A stretch of 64,000 bases of DNA from JAHEJE01 sp965216335 (GCA_965216335.1 OZ244154.1:3782001-3846000); one strand, 5' to 3'. Positions 1-9,509 are shown, counted from the stretch's first letter. Translations and numbers: made by a program. The notes: a model not told the origin generated them from the letters alone.

Positions 1-67
1 AGCCGTTGAGACATCCTTGTTTCCTTGCGTTGGGGGATAGGGGCCTGGCCGGGATCCGCCGGCACCC

Positions 68-1552
68 TCAGCCGGCTTCCGCCAGCAGCGACAGCTGCAC
101 ATCGTGCTCGCTTTTGCCCAGCTGGTCGGTCAGCGGTGTCGGATAATCGCCGGTGAAGCAGTGGTCGGTAAACTGCGGCGTATGGTCGTCGCGCGCTTCG
201 AACCCGACCGCCCGGTAGAGCCCGTCAATCGAGACGAACGCCAGGCTGTCGACACCGATGAATGCGGCCATCTCGTCCAGCGAATGGGTCGCCGCCAGCA
301 GCGCCTTCTTTTCCGGTGTGTCGATGCCGTAGAAGTCGGGATGCATGATCGGCGGACTGGCAACCCGCAGGTGCACTTCCCTGGCACCGGCATCGCGCAT
401 CATCTGCACGATCTTCACCGAGGTAGTGCCGCGCACCACGGAATCGTCCACCAGAATGATCTTCTTGCCCGTCACCACCGCCCGGTTGGCGTTGTGCTTC
501 AGCTTTACGCCGAGCGCCCGGATCTGCTGCGTCGGCTCGATGAAGGTGCGCCCGACATAGTGGTTGCGGATGATGCCGAGTTCGAACGGAATGCCCGAAG
601 CCTGGGCATAGCCGATCGCCGCCGGCACGCCGCTGTCGGGCACCGGGATCACAACATCCGCCTCGACCGGCGTTTCCTGGGCCAGTTGCTGGCCCATCTG
701 TCGGCGCACCTCATACACCGAACGCCCGCCCAGAACGCTGTCCGGCCGGGAGAAATAGACATACTCGAAAATGCACAAACGCTCCGGCATCCGCGGGAAC
801 GGCCTGAGCGATTCCACGCCCTCGTCGGTGATAACCACCACCTCGCCGTTTTCGATCTCGCGCACGAACCGCGCGCCGATAATATCCAGCGCGCAGGTTT
901 CCGATGCCAGGATGTAGGCCCCGTTCAGCTCGCCCAGCACCAGCGGCCGGATGCCGTGCGGGTCGCGCGCGCCGATCATCTTCTTGTTGGTCAGCGTTAC
1001 CAGCGAATAGGCACCTTCCAGCGCCCTGAGCGCATCGATATAGCGCTCCATGGTACGCGGCCTCTTGGACCGCGCCACCAGGTGCAGGATCACCTCGGTA
1101 TCCGACGTCGACTGGCAGATCGCCCCGTCGGCAATCAGTTCGCGCCGCAGTGCCAGGCCGTTGGTGATGTTGCCGTTGTGCGCCACCGCCAGCCCGCCGG
1201 TCGCCAGTTCGGCGAACATCGGCTGCACATTGCGCAGCACCGTGCCGCCGGTGGTCGAGTACCGCACATGCCCGACCGCCGAACGCCCCCTCAGCCGATC
1301 GATGGTCGAGGCCTTCGAGAAACTGTCGCCGACCAGGCCGATGCGCCGTTCGGCATGAAACTGGGCGCCGTCATAGGACACGATGCCGGCCGCCTCCTGG
1401 CCGCGGTGCTGCAGCGCATGCAGGCCCAACGCCGTCAGTGCCGCGGCATCGTCGTGCCCGAACACGCCGAACACGCCGCACTCCTCGCGCAGCGTATCGC
1501 CGTCGAGGTCGAAATCCGCCAGGCTCTCGCGGCCGCTCGATGTTTCGCCCAT
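68..1552 (-). CDS. purF: Amidophosphoribosyltransferase
   Basis: Cytosolic enzyme of the first committed step of purine synthesis, converting PRPP and glutamine to 5-phosphoribosylamine. The 494 aa length is normal for the family. A short propeptide ends just before Cys25 (EECGVFGVFG), the residue expected to become the N-terminal nucleophile of the class II glutamine amidotransferase domain. The motif HALQHRGQEAAGI follows it. The C-terminal half is a type I phosphoribosyltransferase domain with the PRPP loop ILVDDSVVRGTTS. It lies downstream of cvpA in the same direction, the classic purF/cvpA pairing, and may be the last gene of a radA-cvpA-purF transcription unit. Confidence 0.98.
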   Translation of the reverse strand: MGETSSGRESLADFDLDGDTLREECGVFGVFGHDDAAALTALGLHALQHRGQEAAGIVSYDGAQFHAERRIGLVGDSFSKASTIDRLRGRSAVGHVRYSTTGGTVLRNVQPMFAELATGGLAVAHNGNITNGLALRRELIADGAICQSTSDTEVILHLVARSKRPRTMERYIDALRALEGAYSLVTLTNKKMIGARDPHGIRPLVLGELNGAYILASETCALDIIGARFVREIENGEVVVITDEGVESLRPFPRMPERLCIFEYVYFSRPDSVLGGRSVYEVRRQMGQQLAQETPVEADVVIPVPDSGVPAAIGYAQASGIPFELGIIRNHYVGRTFIEPTQQIRALGVKLKHNANRAVVTGKKIILVDDSVVRGTTSVKIVQMMRDAGAREVHLRVASPPIMHPDFYGIDTPEKKALLAATHSLDEMAAFIGVDSLAFVSIDGLYRAVGFEARDDHTPQFTDHCFTGDYPTPLTDQLGKSEHDVQLSLLAEAG

Positions 1553-1819
1553 GGTCTACCGCCCTTGCCCTTCGCGCCTGCCGACCGAAGCCTGCTGCGG
1601 AAAGCCCGCCCGCAGCGCTGGCACCGGCCGGAAAGCCAGCCAATTCAAACACCCGCCGGGCGTGCCGGGCAATGCCCGTTCCGGCCATCACGTAACCGGA
1701 ACCGCCCCACGGTGTTCCGAAAACGCACCTTTTCAACGCGGCACTATACCAAATCCGTCCGCCGAACCGATCATCAACTCCGCATACCGGTTAACCCGCC
1801 TGACATCCGCTCCGGCCGG

Positions 1820-2461
1820 TCAGTTGCTTGAACCACCTTGCGTTCCCTCGATCAACTGGTCGATCTGACGCTGCTGATTGTCCTGATATCCTTCTTCGGT
1901 CCCCGCCTCGGCCCCCTCGGTACCGGTCGGCGTGGTCTGATTGCCGACATAGGTCTTGCCGGACAGGGTCTCGGCGATATCCGGCGGCAGGAAGGAGATG
2001 ATGAACTGGCCGACCGATTCGATCACCGGCAGCGAACGGGCATTGCGCACCCAGGTCTCGCGGTCGTTGGCCGGCACCAGCCAGATGTAGAACAGATAGG
2101 CGACCACCACCAGCACCAGCCCGCGGCCCAGGCCGTAGCCGAATCCCAGCGTGCGGTCGAAGCCGCCGATCGCCGAATCGAGCACCAGATCCGCCAGCTT
2201 GACGCTGATCACCGACATGATGATCAAGACGATCAGAAACGCCGCCGCCCCGACCGCGATCTTCGACAGCAACTCGCTGTTGGTGTAGGGCATCGCCAGA
2301 TTGGTCAGTTCCGGCGTGAAGGCCGCAAAGAACGCCGCCAGCGCCGCGGCACCCCAGGCCACCAGCGACAGCACCTCGCGGGTAAACCCGCGCATCAGCG
2401 CCAGCAGGCCCGAAATCAGCATGATGCCGGCGAGAACGAAATCGAGAATCTGAAAGGGCAT
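1820..2461 (-). CDS. cvpA: CvpA family membrane protein
   Basis: Inner-membrane protein of the CvpA (colicin V production) family, 213 aa. It begins with a hydrophobic helix directly after the start (MPFQILDFVLAGIMLISGLL), then a second helix rich in Ala and Phe, and further helices around residues 65-90 and 105-135. The C-terminal 45 residues are polar, Gln/Gly/Glu rich and probably cytoplasmic or disordered. Family members are linked to envelope homeostasis and colicin V export, but the molecular role is not settled. It sits between radA and purF, all on the minus strand. Confidence 0.93.
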   Translation of the reverse strand: MPFQILDFVLAGIMLISGLLALMRGFTREVLSLVAWGAAALAAFFAAFTPELTNLAMPYTNSELLSKIAVGAAAFLIVLIIMSVISVKLADLVLDSAIGGFDRTLGFGYGLGRGLVLVVVAYLFYIWLVPANDRETWVRNARSLPVIESVGQFIISFLPPDIAETLSGKTYVGNQTTPTGTEGAEAGTEEGYQDNQQRQIDQLIEGTQGGSSN

Positions 2462-2595
2462 TTCTGTCTCCGCCAGAACGAGCCATTGACCCCGGTGTGC
2501 TCACGGCCCTCAAAGCGTGCCCCACACAACCCCGCGCCCGACCTCCGGCATGCCGTCATTGCCGCTCAACGGACGACTCAAGGAAAAGGTATTAC

Positions 2596-3975
<1,380 letters not shown>

Positions 3976-4003
3976 CGCCGGCCTCCTGGCGAATCTCACA
4001 TGT

Positions 4004-4044
4004 GAACGTAAGAAGAACATAGAACAAAAACGGAACCCTGTCGA
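4004..4044 (-). promoter_or_regulatory. radA promoter with two tandem LexA-type boxes
   Basis: On the plus strand the sequence shows GAAC-N7-GAAC at 4004-4018 and again at 4022-4036, three bases apart. This is the alphaproteobacterial LexA operator (GTTC-N7-GTTC on the radA strand). The boxes overlap a sigma70-like promoter reading towards radA: -35 TCGACA (4039-4044), a 17-bp spacer, and -10 TATGTT (4016-4021). Repressor on either box would block RNA polymerase. SOS control of radA is an inference from this layout. Confidence 0.75.
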
Positions 4045-4109
4045 GCGATTTTAACGCCTCCTCACCAATCCCCTGTCGCTGGAGCTTCATTCGCGCTAAT
4101 CACTCTGCC

Positions 4110-4835
4110 ATGAACGCGCTCACCGACACCCTGATCCGCACGCTGCGCCCCGACCGGGCCCGGGTCTATCTGGTTCTCAAACCGCACAATCTGGCCTACG
4201 CCCGCGTGCCCAAGGCGGCCAATTCGTCGATCAAGCTGTCTCTGCACGACCTGCTGATGGGCGAGCGCCAGGCCGTCGGCAACGTCAACACCGACCGCTT
4301 CTGGCGCGCCTTCGACCCCGCGCTCGCCGGCATGATGAACGCCGCCGAACTGGCCCGCGGCCACCCGGACGCCTTCGTCTTTACCTTCACCCGCAACCCG
4401 TTCTCGCGCGTCGTGTCGTGTTACTACGACAAGCTCGTCCTGCGCCCCAAGGCTCTGTCGTCGTTCTTCGCCCGAAACGGCTTTACCCCCGACATGAGCT
4501 TCGCCGCCTTCCTCGACAAGGCCATGCCGTTTTCCGATACCCGCATCGACAAGCACCTGGAGAGCCAGACCAGCATCCTCAGCCACAAGGGCCGCATCGT
4601 GCCGGAATTCGTCGGCAGGGTCGAAACCATCGCCGACGACTGGCGGCGCCTGCGCCGCACCCTGCGCGCCCGCGGCGGCCCGGAGCTGGGCGGCCTGCGC
4701 GACCTGCACAACACCCGCGGCCGCCGCCCTCCGACGCCCGAGCTGTTCACTGACCCCGGCCTCGTCCGCCTGGTCCGCGACCGCTACGCCGCCGATTTCA
4801 AGCACTTCTACCCGGACATGGACACGCCCCGCTGA
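4110..4835 (+). CDS. Sulfotransferase family protein
   Basis: Predicted PAPS-dependent sulfotransferase of 241 aa. The 5'-phosphosulfate loop is seen as RVPKAANSSIK near residue 32, and the 3'-phosphate binding segment as FTRNPFSRVVSCYYDKL near residue 93. This matches the carbohydrate-type Sulfotransfer_2 superfamily. No signal peptide or membrane anchor is visible, so the enzyme should be cytosolic. The acceptor is unknown. Its stop codon overlaps the start of the following GMC oxidoreductase by one base (TGATG), so the two are probably translated together and may act on one compound. The pair is at the left edge of the accessory segment between radA and mlaF. Confidence 0.85.
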   Translation: MNALTDTLIRTLRPDRARVYLVLKPHNLAYARVPKAANSSIKLSLHDLLMGERQAVGNVNTDRFWRAFDPALAGMMNAAELARGHPDAFVFTFTRNPFSRVVSCYYDKLVLRPKALSSFFARNGFTPDMSFAAFLDKAMPFSDTRIDKHLESQTSILSHKGRIVPEFVGRVETIADDWRRLRRTLRARGGPELGGLRDLHNTRGRRPPTPELFTDPGLVRLVRDRYAADFKHFYPDMDTPR

Positions 4836-6472
4836 TGCCGCTCCAGCGCCGCTACGACTACATCATCATCGGCGCAGGTTCCGCCGGCTGCGTGCTGGCC
4901 AACAAGCTCAGCGCCGATCCGCGCCATCGGGTTCTCGTCCTCGAAGCCGGCCCCATGGACCGCGATCTGATGATCCACATCCCCGCCGGCGTCTACAAGG
5001 TCTACAAAGACCCGCGTATCAACTGGAATTACATGACCGAGGCCGAGCCCGGCCTCGATGACCGCTCCGTTTCCATGCCGCGCGGCAAGGTCGTCGGCGG
5101 CTCGTCGTCCATCAACTCCATGGTCTACATGCGCGGCCACCCGCTCGACTACGACCGTTGGGCAGACGAGTTCGGCCTCGACGGCTGGCGCTATGCCGAC
5201 TGCCTGGCGTACTTCAAGGCCGGCGAGCGCTCCGACCGTGGCGAGAACGACTGGCGCGGCGGGGCAGGGCCGCTCGGCGTCACCCGCGGCCGGCTGCAGA
5301 ACCCGCTCTACGACGCCTTCATCGCCGCCGGTGACCAGTCTGGCCAGGGCACCTCCGACGATCTCAACGGTTACAAGCCGGAGGGCCTCGCCCGCCTCGA
5401 TGCCACCCGCTGGAACGGCCGGCGCTGTTCCGCCGCCGTCGCCCACCTCAAGCCCGCCCTCGGCCGGCCCAACCTCACCCTCGCCACCCGCGCCCACGTC
5501 CACAAGGTGCTGCTCGACGGCACCCGCGCCACCGGCCTCACCGTTACCATCAACGGTAAAACCCAAACCATTGAAGCCGAACGCGAAATCATTCTGTCAG
5601 GCGGTGCGATAAACTCCCCGCACCTGCTCATGCTGTCGGGCATCGGCCCAGCCGATCATCTCAAGGATTGCAGCATCGCCCCGCTCGTCGACCTGCCCGG
5701 CGTCGGCCAGAACCTGCAGGACCACCCGACCGTCATCGTCAAATACGCCTGCACGAAGGACGTCACCATCCATCGCCTGGCAAACCCTTTGCACAAGGCC
5801 GCCGCCGGCCTGCGCTGGTTTGCCACCCGCTCCGGCCCCGCCGCCTCCAACATCTGGGAGGCCGGCGGCCTGGTGCGCGGCAACCCGCACGTCAAATACC
5901 CAAACCTGCAATACCACTTCGGCCCCTTCGGCGCCGTCTACCAGGGCACCCGCATCACCCTCGAACAGGCCTTCTCGATCCACATCGACCAGCTCCACCC
6001 CACCAGCCGCGGCCAGATCCGCCTCAACCCCGAAAACCTCGCCGCGCCGCTACAGTTCTTCAACTACATGACCACCGAACACGACCGCCGCGAGCTCATC
6101 GAAGGCGTCCGCGCCGCCCGCCAAATCGTCGCCCAAAAGGCGTTCGATGCCTACCGCGGCGAAGAACTCTACCCCGGCCCGGAGGCCCAAACTGACGAAG
6201 ACATCCTGAAGGCCCTGCGCGCCGCCGTAGAAACCGACTACCACCCTTCATGCACCTGCCGCATGGGCCACGACCCCATGTCCGTCGTAACCCCCGAAAT
6301 GCGCGTCCACGGCACAGAGGGATTGCGGGTCGTCGACGCCTCAGTCATGCCCCAGATCATAAGCGCCAACCTCAATGCCCCGGTCCAGATGATCGCGGCC
6401 AGGGCAGGGGATTTCATCCTGGGGAACGAGCAGTTGGCGCCACTTGAGGTGGAATTTGCGTTCTCCTCCTGA
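4835..6472 (+). CDS. GMC family FAD-dependent oxidoreductase (choline dehydrogenase-like)
   Basis: Flavoprotein alcohol dehydrogenase of the glucose-methanol-choline family, 545 aa. The N-terminal ADP-binding motif is YDYIIIGAGSAGCVL, GMC signature 1 is PRGKVVGGSSSINSMVYMRG near residue 85, and signature 2 is SGGAINSPHLLMLSGIGP near residue 255. The C-terminal catalytic histidine region is DYHPSCTCRMG, followed by NLNAPVQMIAARAGD. Closest named relatives in memory are BetA and AlkJ-type dehydrogenases. The substrate cannot be read from the sequence, and there is no betB or betI nearby, so choline is not implied. It is translationally coupled to the upstream sulfotransferase. Confidence 0.93.
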   Translation: MPLQRRYDYIIIGAGSAGCVLANKLSADPRHRVLVLEAGPMDRDLMIHIPAGVYKVYKDPRINWNYMTEAEPGLDDRSVSMPRGKVVGGSSSINSMVYMRGHPLDYDRWADEFGLDGWRYADCLAYFKAGERSDRGENDWRGGAGPLGVTRGRLQNPLYDAFIAAGDQSGQGTSDDLNGYKPEGLARLDATRWNGRRCSAAVAHLKPALGRPNLTLATRAHVHKVLLDGTRATGLTVTINGKTQTIEAEREIILSGGAINSPHLLMLSGIGPADHLKDCSIAPLVDLPGVGQNLQDHPTVIVKYACTKDVTIHRLANPLHKAAAGLRWFATRSGPAASNIWEAGGLVRGNPHVKYPNLQYHFGPFGAVYQGTRITLEQAFSIHIDQLHPTSRGQIRLNPENLAAPLQFFNYMTTEHDRRELIEGVRAARQIVAQKAFDAYRGEELYPGPEAQTDEDILKALRAAVETDYHPSCTCRMGHDPMSVVTPEMRVHGTEGLRVVDASVMPQIISANLNAPVQMIAARAGDFILGNEQLAPLEVEFAFSS

Positions 6473-6514
6473 CGGTGCCGCCACGATCTTTGCATGTTCG
6501 ATCCTGGACGGACG

Positions 6515-6701
6515 CCGGAAGGGGTTTTCAACCCCTTTCGGAACAGTTCTCTTTGTCCTCTACTTGCCGGCTCGTTGCAGGAAGACCAGTGCTCAATGTA
6601 GCCCCTCGCCTCCTGGCTGACAGCAACGACCATCGCCAGTTAAACGTTCCGGACGGGGTTGCAAACCCCGTCCGGCGGGGGTTTACAATCCCGTCCGGAA
6701 C
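6515..6701. repeat. Pair of short hairpins, the second nested
   Basis: Just after the GMC gene, 6515-6541 forms a hairpin (CCGGAAGGGG / CCCCTTTCGG). At 6646-6701 an outer perfect inverted repeat GTTCCGGACGG / CCGTCCGGAAC encloses further copies of the same palindrome. Either could end GMC transcription, but the U-tract of a standard terminator is missing. I regard these as small palindromic repeats. Confidence 0.6.
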
Positions 6702-6730
6702 ATTTCGTAAATCGCCAAACACTCCCATCT

Positions 6731-6849
6731 GTCGTTGCCCGGCTTGACCGGGCAATCCAGTATCCCGTGCCGAACTTGCCGAGGCACGGCCGCCGAAACC
6801 AGCCAACGCCGTGGGCTACTGGATCATCCGGTCAAGCCGGATGATGACA
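6731..6849. repeat. REP-like inverted repeat pair
   Basis: Two related hairpins in opposite orientation, about 119 bp overall. The left begins GTCGTTGCCCGGCTTGACC and ends AATCCAG. The right is CTGGATCATCCGGTCAAGC ending GATGATGAC, nearly the reverse complement of the left. This is the arrangement of alphaproteobacterial REP/BIME-like elements. Similar but not identical pairs occur at 9713, 35092 and 39891 in this window. The 526-bp stretch between the GMC gene and the TIR gene otherwise shows no gene. Confidence 0.7.
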
Positions 6850-6998
6850 AAGCATGAGAACCGCCCCACTTCCTCACACCGTCAGACTGCAATCCACAAA
6901 CTTCGCAATACGTCTGCCAAGGCAAGGCGGCAGCACCGCCGCCTCAACCCGATTTCGAAGCCGCGTGCCGATTGCCGGAATGCAACCCCACCCCCTGC

Positions 6999-7838
6999 TC
7001 ACCGCTCGCTCGACAACAACGCACACACCGCCCCGCCCGACGCTGCATCTCTACATTTCGCCACCAGCAGGCTGCTCGAGCTTGCGAAGATCAGCACCAG
7101 CAGGGCGCAGCCGGCGGCCAGCAGGGCCTTGTTGGTCCGCCGCAAAAAGCCGCCGCCGCTGTCCGCCGCCGCCAGCAGCGCCACGACCTCGGCCTCTTCG
7201 CGTTCGGCATTCGCCACGTGCGCGGCCGAATGAACCGCCTCGCTGACGCACACATAGGTGATGTGCAGGTCGGTCGGCTTGGGCGCCCCGTCCGGCCGGC
7301 TGAGCGACCAGAGCTTGGCCGACATCACCTCGTCCGGGCTCAATAGCAGATGATAGGGATACCCGGCGTCTTCCCACTGCCTGGCCTTGACCAGCAGAAG
7401 CGTATGGGCGTTCAGCCAGTCGGCATTCAGGTTCAGCTTCGAGGTCAGCACATCGAACGACCGCGAAAAGTCCCGGCGACCGCTGAAGTCGACCGCCTCC
7501 AGCCCGCTCAGCCGGCCCGGCAGGCGCGTGCCGCCAAGCGGCTTGCACTGCACCGGAACGATGCGCTTCGAGCACGCCGCGGCCTGCTCGACCTCCCATT
7601 CGCAGGTCGAGGCCGACAGCGGCGACAGGACCACCACGACGGCGTCGGCCGCCTCGATCAGCGCGCCGATCCGCGCCTTCCAGTCCTTCTCATCGATCGA
7701 GGTGTCGGGGTCGGAGGTAACCGTGAATCGTCCGTCTGCCGAGAGGCTGTCAATGAGCTCCTCGGCGAAATCGGAGTCAGAGCCGCAATAGGATACAAAA
7801 ACGACAAACCCCGCAGCATGTTCAGCTGGCAGTGCCAT
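6999..7838 (-). CDS. TIR-domain protein with C-terminal membrane helix
   Basis: Predicted 279 aa. An N-terminal TIR domain covers about residues 10-130: strand A is FVVFVSYCGSD, and the helix after SPLSASTCEWEVEQAA carries the candidate NADase glutamate (Glu82). A following segment (WLNAHTLLLVKARQWE, then KPTDLHITYVCVSEA) resembles the linker of bacterial TIR-WD40 proteins. One hydrophobic helix lies near residues 235-260, then the protein stops; no WD40 repeats follow. I start it at the ATG preceded by AAGAG, two codons inside a possible TTG start. It stands alone among repeats. A defence or NAD-cleaving role is inferred, not shown. Confidence 0.85.
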   Translation of the reverse strand: MALPAEHAAGFVVFVSYCGSDSDFAEELIDSLSADGRFTVTSDPDTSIDEKDWKARIGALIEAADAVVVVLSPLSASTCEWEVEQAAACSKRIVPVQCKPLGGTRLPGRLSGLEAVDFSGRRDFSRSFDVLTSKLNLNADWLNAHTLLLVKARQWEDAGYPYHLLLSPDEVMSAKLWSLSRPDGAPKPTDLHITYVCVSEAVHSAAHVANAEREEAEVVALLAAADSGGGFLRRTNKALLAAGCALLVLIFASSSSLLVAKCRDAASGGAVCALLSSER

Positions 7839-8057
7839 GAACAACTCTTACAAACCCACACCCGCCCCATTTCCTTATACCCCACCGGACCGAAAACATC
7901 AAAACGGCGCGAGTTCGGGCCCGGAACGCATCGCCGGCCGCCCCGCTCGCCAATGCCGCCGGCATGAACCGAACCTGAATACGCCGCTCAGCCTGCGTTC
8001 AGCCGGGTCCTGCCAGGCTGCCGTCATCGCCAACCCTTTTCGCTCAAGGAGGCCGCC

Positions 8058-8333
8058 GTGACATTCCGTTTTACCGATGAAAACACAGATGGCTCACAGA
8101 CCGCCGCATCCGGCGGCACCGATGTCGCCATGGAGGAACTGACCCTGACAGCCGAGGGCTTCGAATTCGTGGAAATGGAGGCCAAGAGTTTCGATGAAGT
8201 GATCATCAGCTTCCGCCAGGACAGCGGCGACGCCCACCTCTACTATTACGATGGCGGCGACGGTCCCGAGGACGCCTTTTTCGTCACCACCGACGCCACC
8301 ACGACCACCCAAACCGACCTCGACTTCATCTGA
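8058..8333 (+). CDS. Small acidic protein of unknown function
   Basis: 91 aa, starting at a GTG with a strong AAGGAGG six bases upstream. It is rich in Asp, Glu and Thr with almost no basic residues. The middle alternates hydrophobic and acidic residues (FDEVIISFRQDSGDAHLYYY), suggesting a beta-rich fold. Codon third positions are strongly G/C, like neighbouring real genes. No family is recognised and no signal peptide or membrane helix is visible. It diverges from the TIR gene across a gap of about 220 bp, in which I see no other gene. Confidence 0.7.
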   Translation: MTFRFTDENTDGSQTAASGGTDVAMEELTLTAEGFEFVEMEAKSFDEVIISFRQDSGDAHLYYYDGGDGPEDAFFVTTDATTTTQTDLDFI

Positions 8334-8361
8334 CCCGCCAAAACCCTCTCCACAAGGCGGA

Positions 8362-8730
8362 GGGCTACCGCACATGCCTGTGGTGATATCCGATTGCCGC
8401 ACAACCTTGCCTTCCTCGGGTCAAGCCCACTGCTGTCCGGTTTAGCGTTGGGTGAAGGCACATTTCTTCCATTGTATCAGATAGTTGCATGCACCGAAGA
8501 ACGCTCCGACATATTTTCGGGTTGGCTCTCGGACATTCCCTCCCCTAGAAAAGGGGAGGGTTAGGGTGGGGATTGATGGCGGTACAAGGGATTGAAACCA
8601 TTGCCGAATTGCACCGCCATCAACCCCCATCCCGACCCCCGTTCAAGCCGGGGGCAGGCTCTTCCCCTTGCTGGGGGAAGGAGCAATCATCGCTAAACCG
8701 GACAGCAGTGGGTCAAGCCCGAGGAAGGCA
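8362..8730 (+). repeat. Composite nested-palindrome repeat, copy 1
   Basis: One of five related elements. Inner inverted arms near the ends start TGCCTTCCTCGGG (8408) and end with its complement (8730), continuing with ACTGCTGTCCGGTTTAGCG on both sides. Between the arms lie a conserved segment with CATTTCTTCCATTGTAT, a hairpin CTCCCCTAGAAAAGGGGAG, a second hairpin based on GATGGCGGT / ACCGCCATC, and a third with CCCCC / GGGGG arms. Outer flank similarity (ACCGCACATG) extends it leftwards to about 8362. No coding capacity is apparent. Related copies are at 44152, 46850, 59675 and 60934. Confidence 0.75.
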
Positions 8731-8752
8731 AGGGGAAGTGGCGAAATATTGC

Positions 8753-8781
8753 TTGACACAAAAGAACAAATCATGTACATA
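8753..8781 (+). promoter_or_regulatory. Sigma70-like promoter containing a LexA-like site
   Basis: -35 TTGACA (8753-8758), 17-bp spacer, -10 TACATA (8776-8781). The spacer holds GAAC-N7-GTAC (8764-8778), one base away from the alphaproteobacterial LexA operator GAAC-N7-GAAC. Any transcript would run into the region with an AGGAGG-preceded ATG at 8928. A single imperfect site could arise by chance. Confidence 0.4.
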
Positions 8782-8927
8782 CGGTGCGACCCGCAGCCCT
8801 GCGTCTTGCAGAGGGAAACGTACGGCCCATCTCTTACGGCGGCCGCGGGAGCGGTTCTGGAGCAAGTGGGCGGCGCCTGGTTGGACAGGAAAAACCGATC
8901 GCCCCGGTAAAGGAGGTGTCAGCGAAG

Positions 8928-9344
8928 ATGAACAGGCTTGCACAGATTAAGGCCGTTCGTCGTGTTGGCGCCGATGGACCTGAGCCATGTTCCAGCATCC
9001 GGTGTGCGCCCCCTGCCGGAAACGGCAGGCGTCTATCCAAGGCGTCCGGCGGTGACGGTTTTGGCCCATCTGTTCAAAGGCCAGGCCCGAGCAACCGGAC
9101 GATGAGCGCGTACACCTGGCGATTTGCCAACCGGGTAACCGGTTTCGGGCGGGCGCCGTCAGGCACCCTCCCTGCGTGGCAGGGCAAGCATTGCGAAGCA
9201 ATGCGCCAGCCCGTGAACGCACGACCGCGCGGAGGCGCGGGCGGAAACCAAAAACCCAACCGGGCAACCGGTTTCGGGAGGCGCCGTCAGGCACCCTCCC
9301 TGCGTGGCAGGGCAAGCATTGCGAAGCAATGCGCCAGCCCGTGA
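8928..9344 (+). CDS. Doubtful small open frame with strong ribosome binding site
   Basis: 138 codons from an ATG that follows AAAGGAGGTG (AGGAGG at 8911-8916, 11 bases from the start). It lies downstream of the promoter at 8753, so its beginning looks like a real translation start (MNRLAQIKAVRRVGADG). However, codon use is mixed, and the second half runs straight into the 128-bp tandem repeat, where all frames are open. It may be the 5' remnant of a gene truncated by the repeats. No family is recognised. Confidence 0.25.
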   Translation: MNRLAQIKAVRRVGADGPEPCSSIRCAPPAGNGRRLSKASGGDGFGPSVQRPGPSNRTMSAYTWRFANRVTGFGRAPSGTLPAWQGKHCEAMRQPVNARPRGGAGGNQKPNRATGFGRRRQAPSLRGRASIAKQCASP

Positions 9345-9509
9345 ACGCACGACCGCGCGGAGGCGCGGGCGGAAACCAAAAACCCAACCGGGCAACCGGT
9401 TTCGGGAGGCGCCGTCAGGCACCCTCCCTGCGTGGCAGGGCAAGCATTGCGAAGCAATGCGCCAGCCCGCGAACGCACGCTCTTGCGGACGCAAGAGCGG
9501 AAACCAAAG
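9128..9509. repeat. 128-bp tandem repeat, three copies
   Basis: Three head-to-tail units start at 9128, 9257 and 9385 (spacing 129 and 128 bp). Each unit contains the palindromes GCATTGCGAAGCAATGC and ACCGCGCGGAGGCGCGGG and ends GGAAACCAAA. The first two units are almost identical. The third diverges at its end, where the second palindrome becomes CTCTTGCGGACGCAAGAG, a compensated change that keeps the hairpin. No spacers separate the units. The 584 bp from 9345 to 9928 hold the rest of this repeat, an inverted pair based on GGAATGCCG near 9557 and 9625, and a REP-like pair. Confidence 0.9.

Noticed and set aside
1..67. A gene end or RNA at the left edge of the window
   Set aside because: Only 67 bases after the purF stop, with no recognisable feature.
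8773..8910. Short frame starting at the ATG inside the promoter at 8753
   Set aside because: The ATG lies within the spacer and -10 region, so the promoter's transcript could not include it.
9128..9509. Possible CRISPR array
   Set aside because: The repeated units are contiguous 128-bp copies with no unique spacers of regular size, and no cas gene is present.
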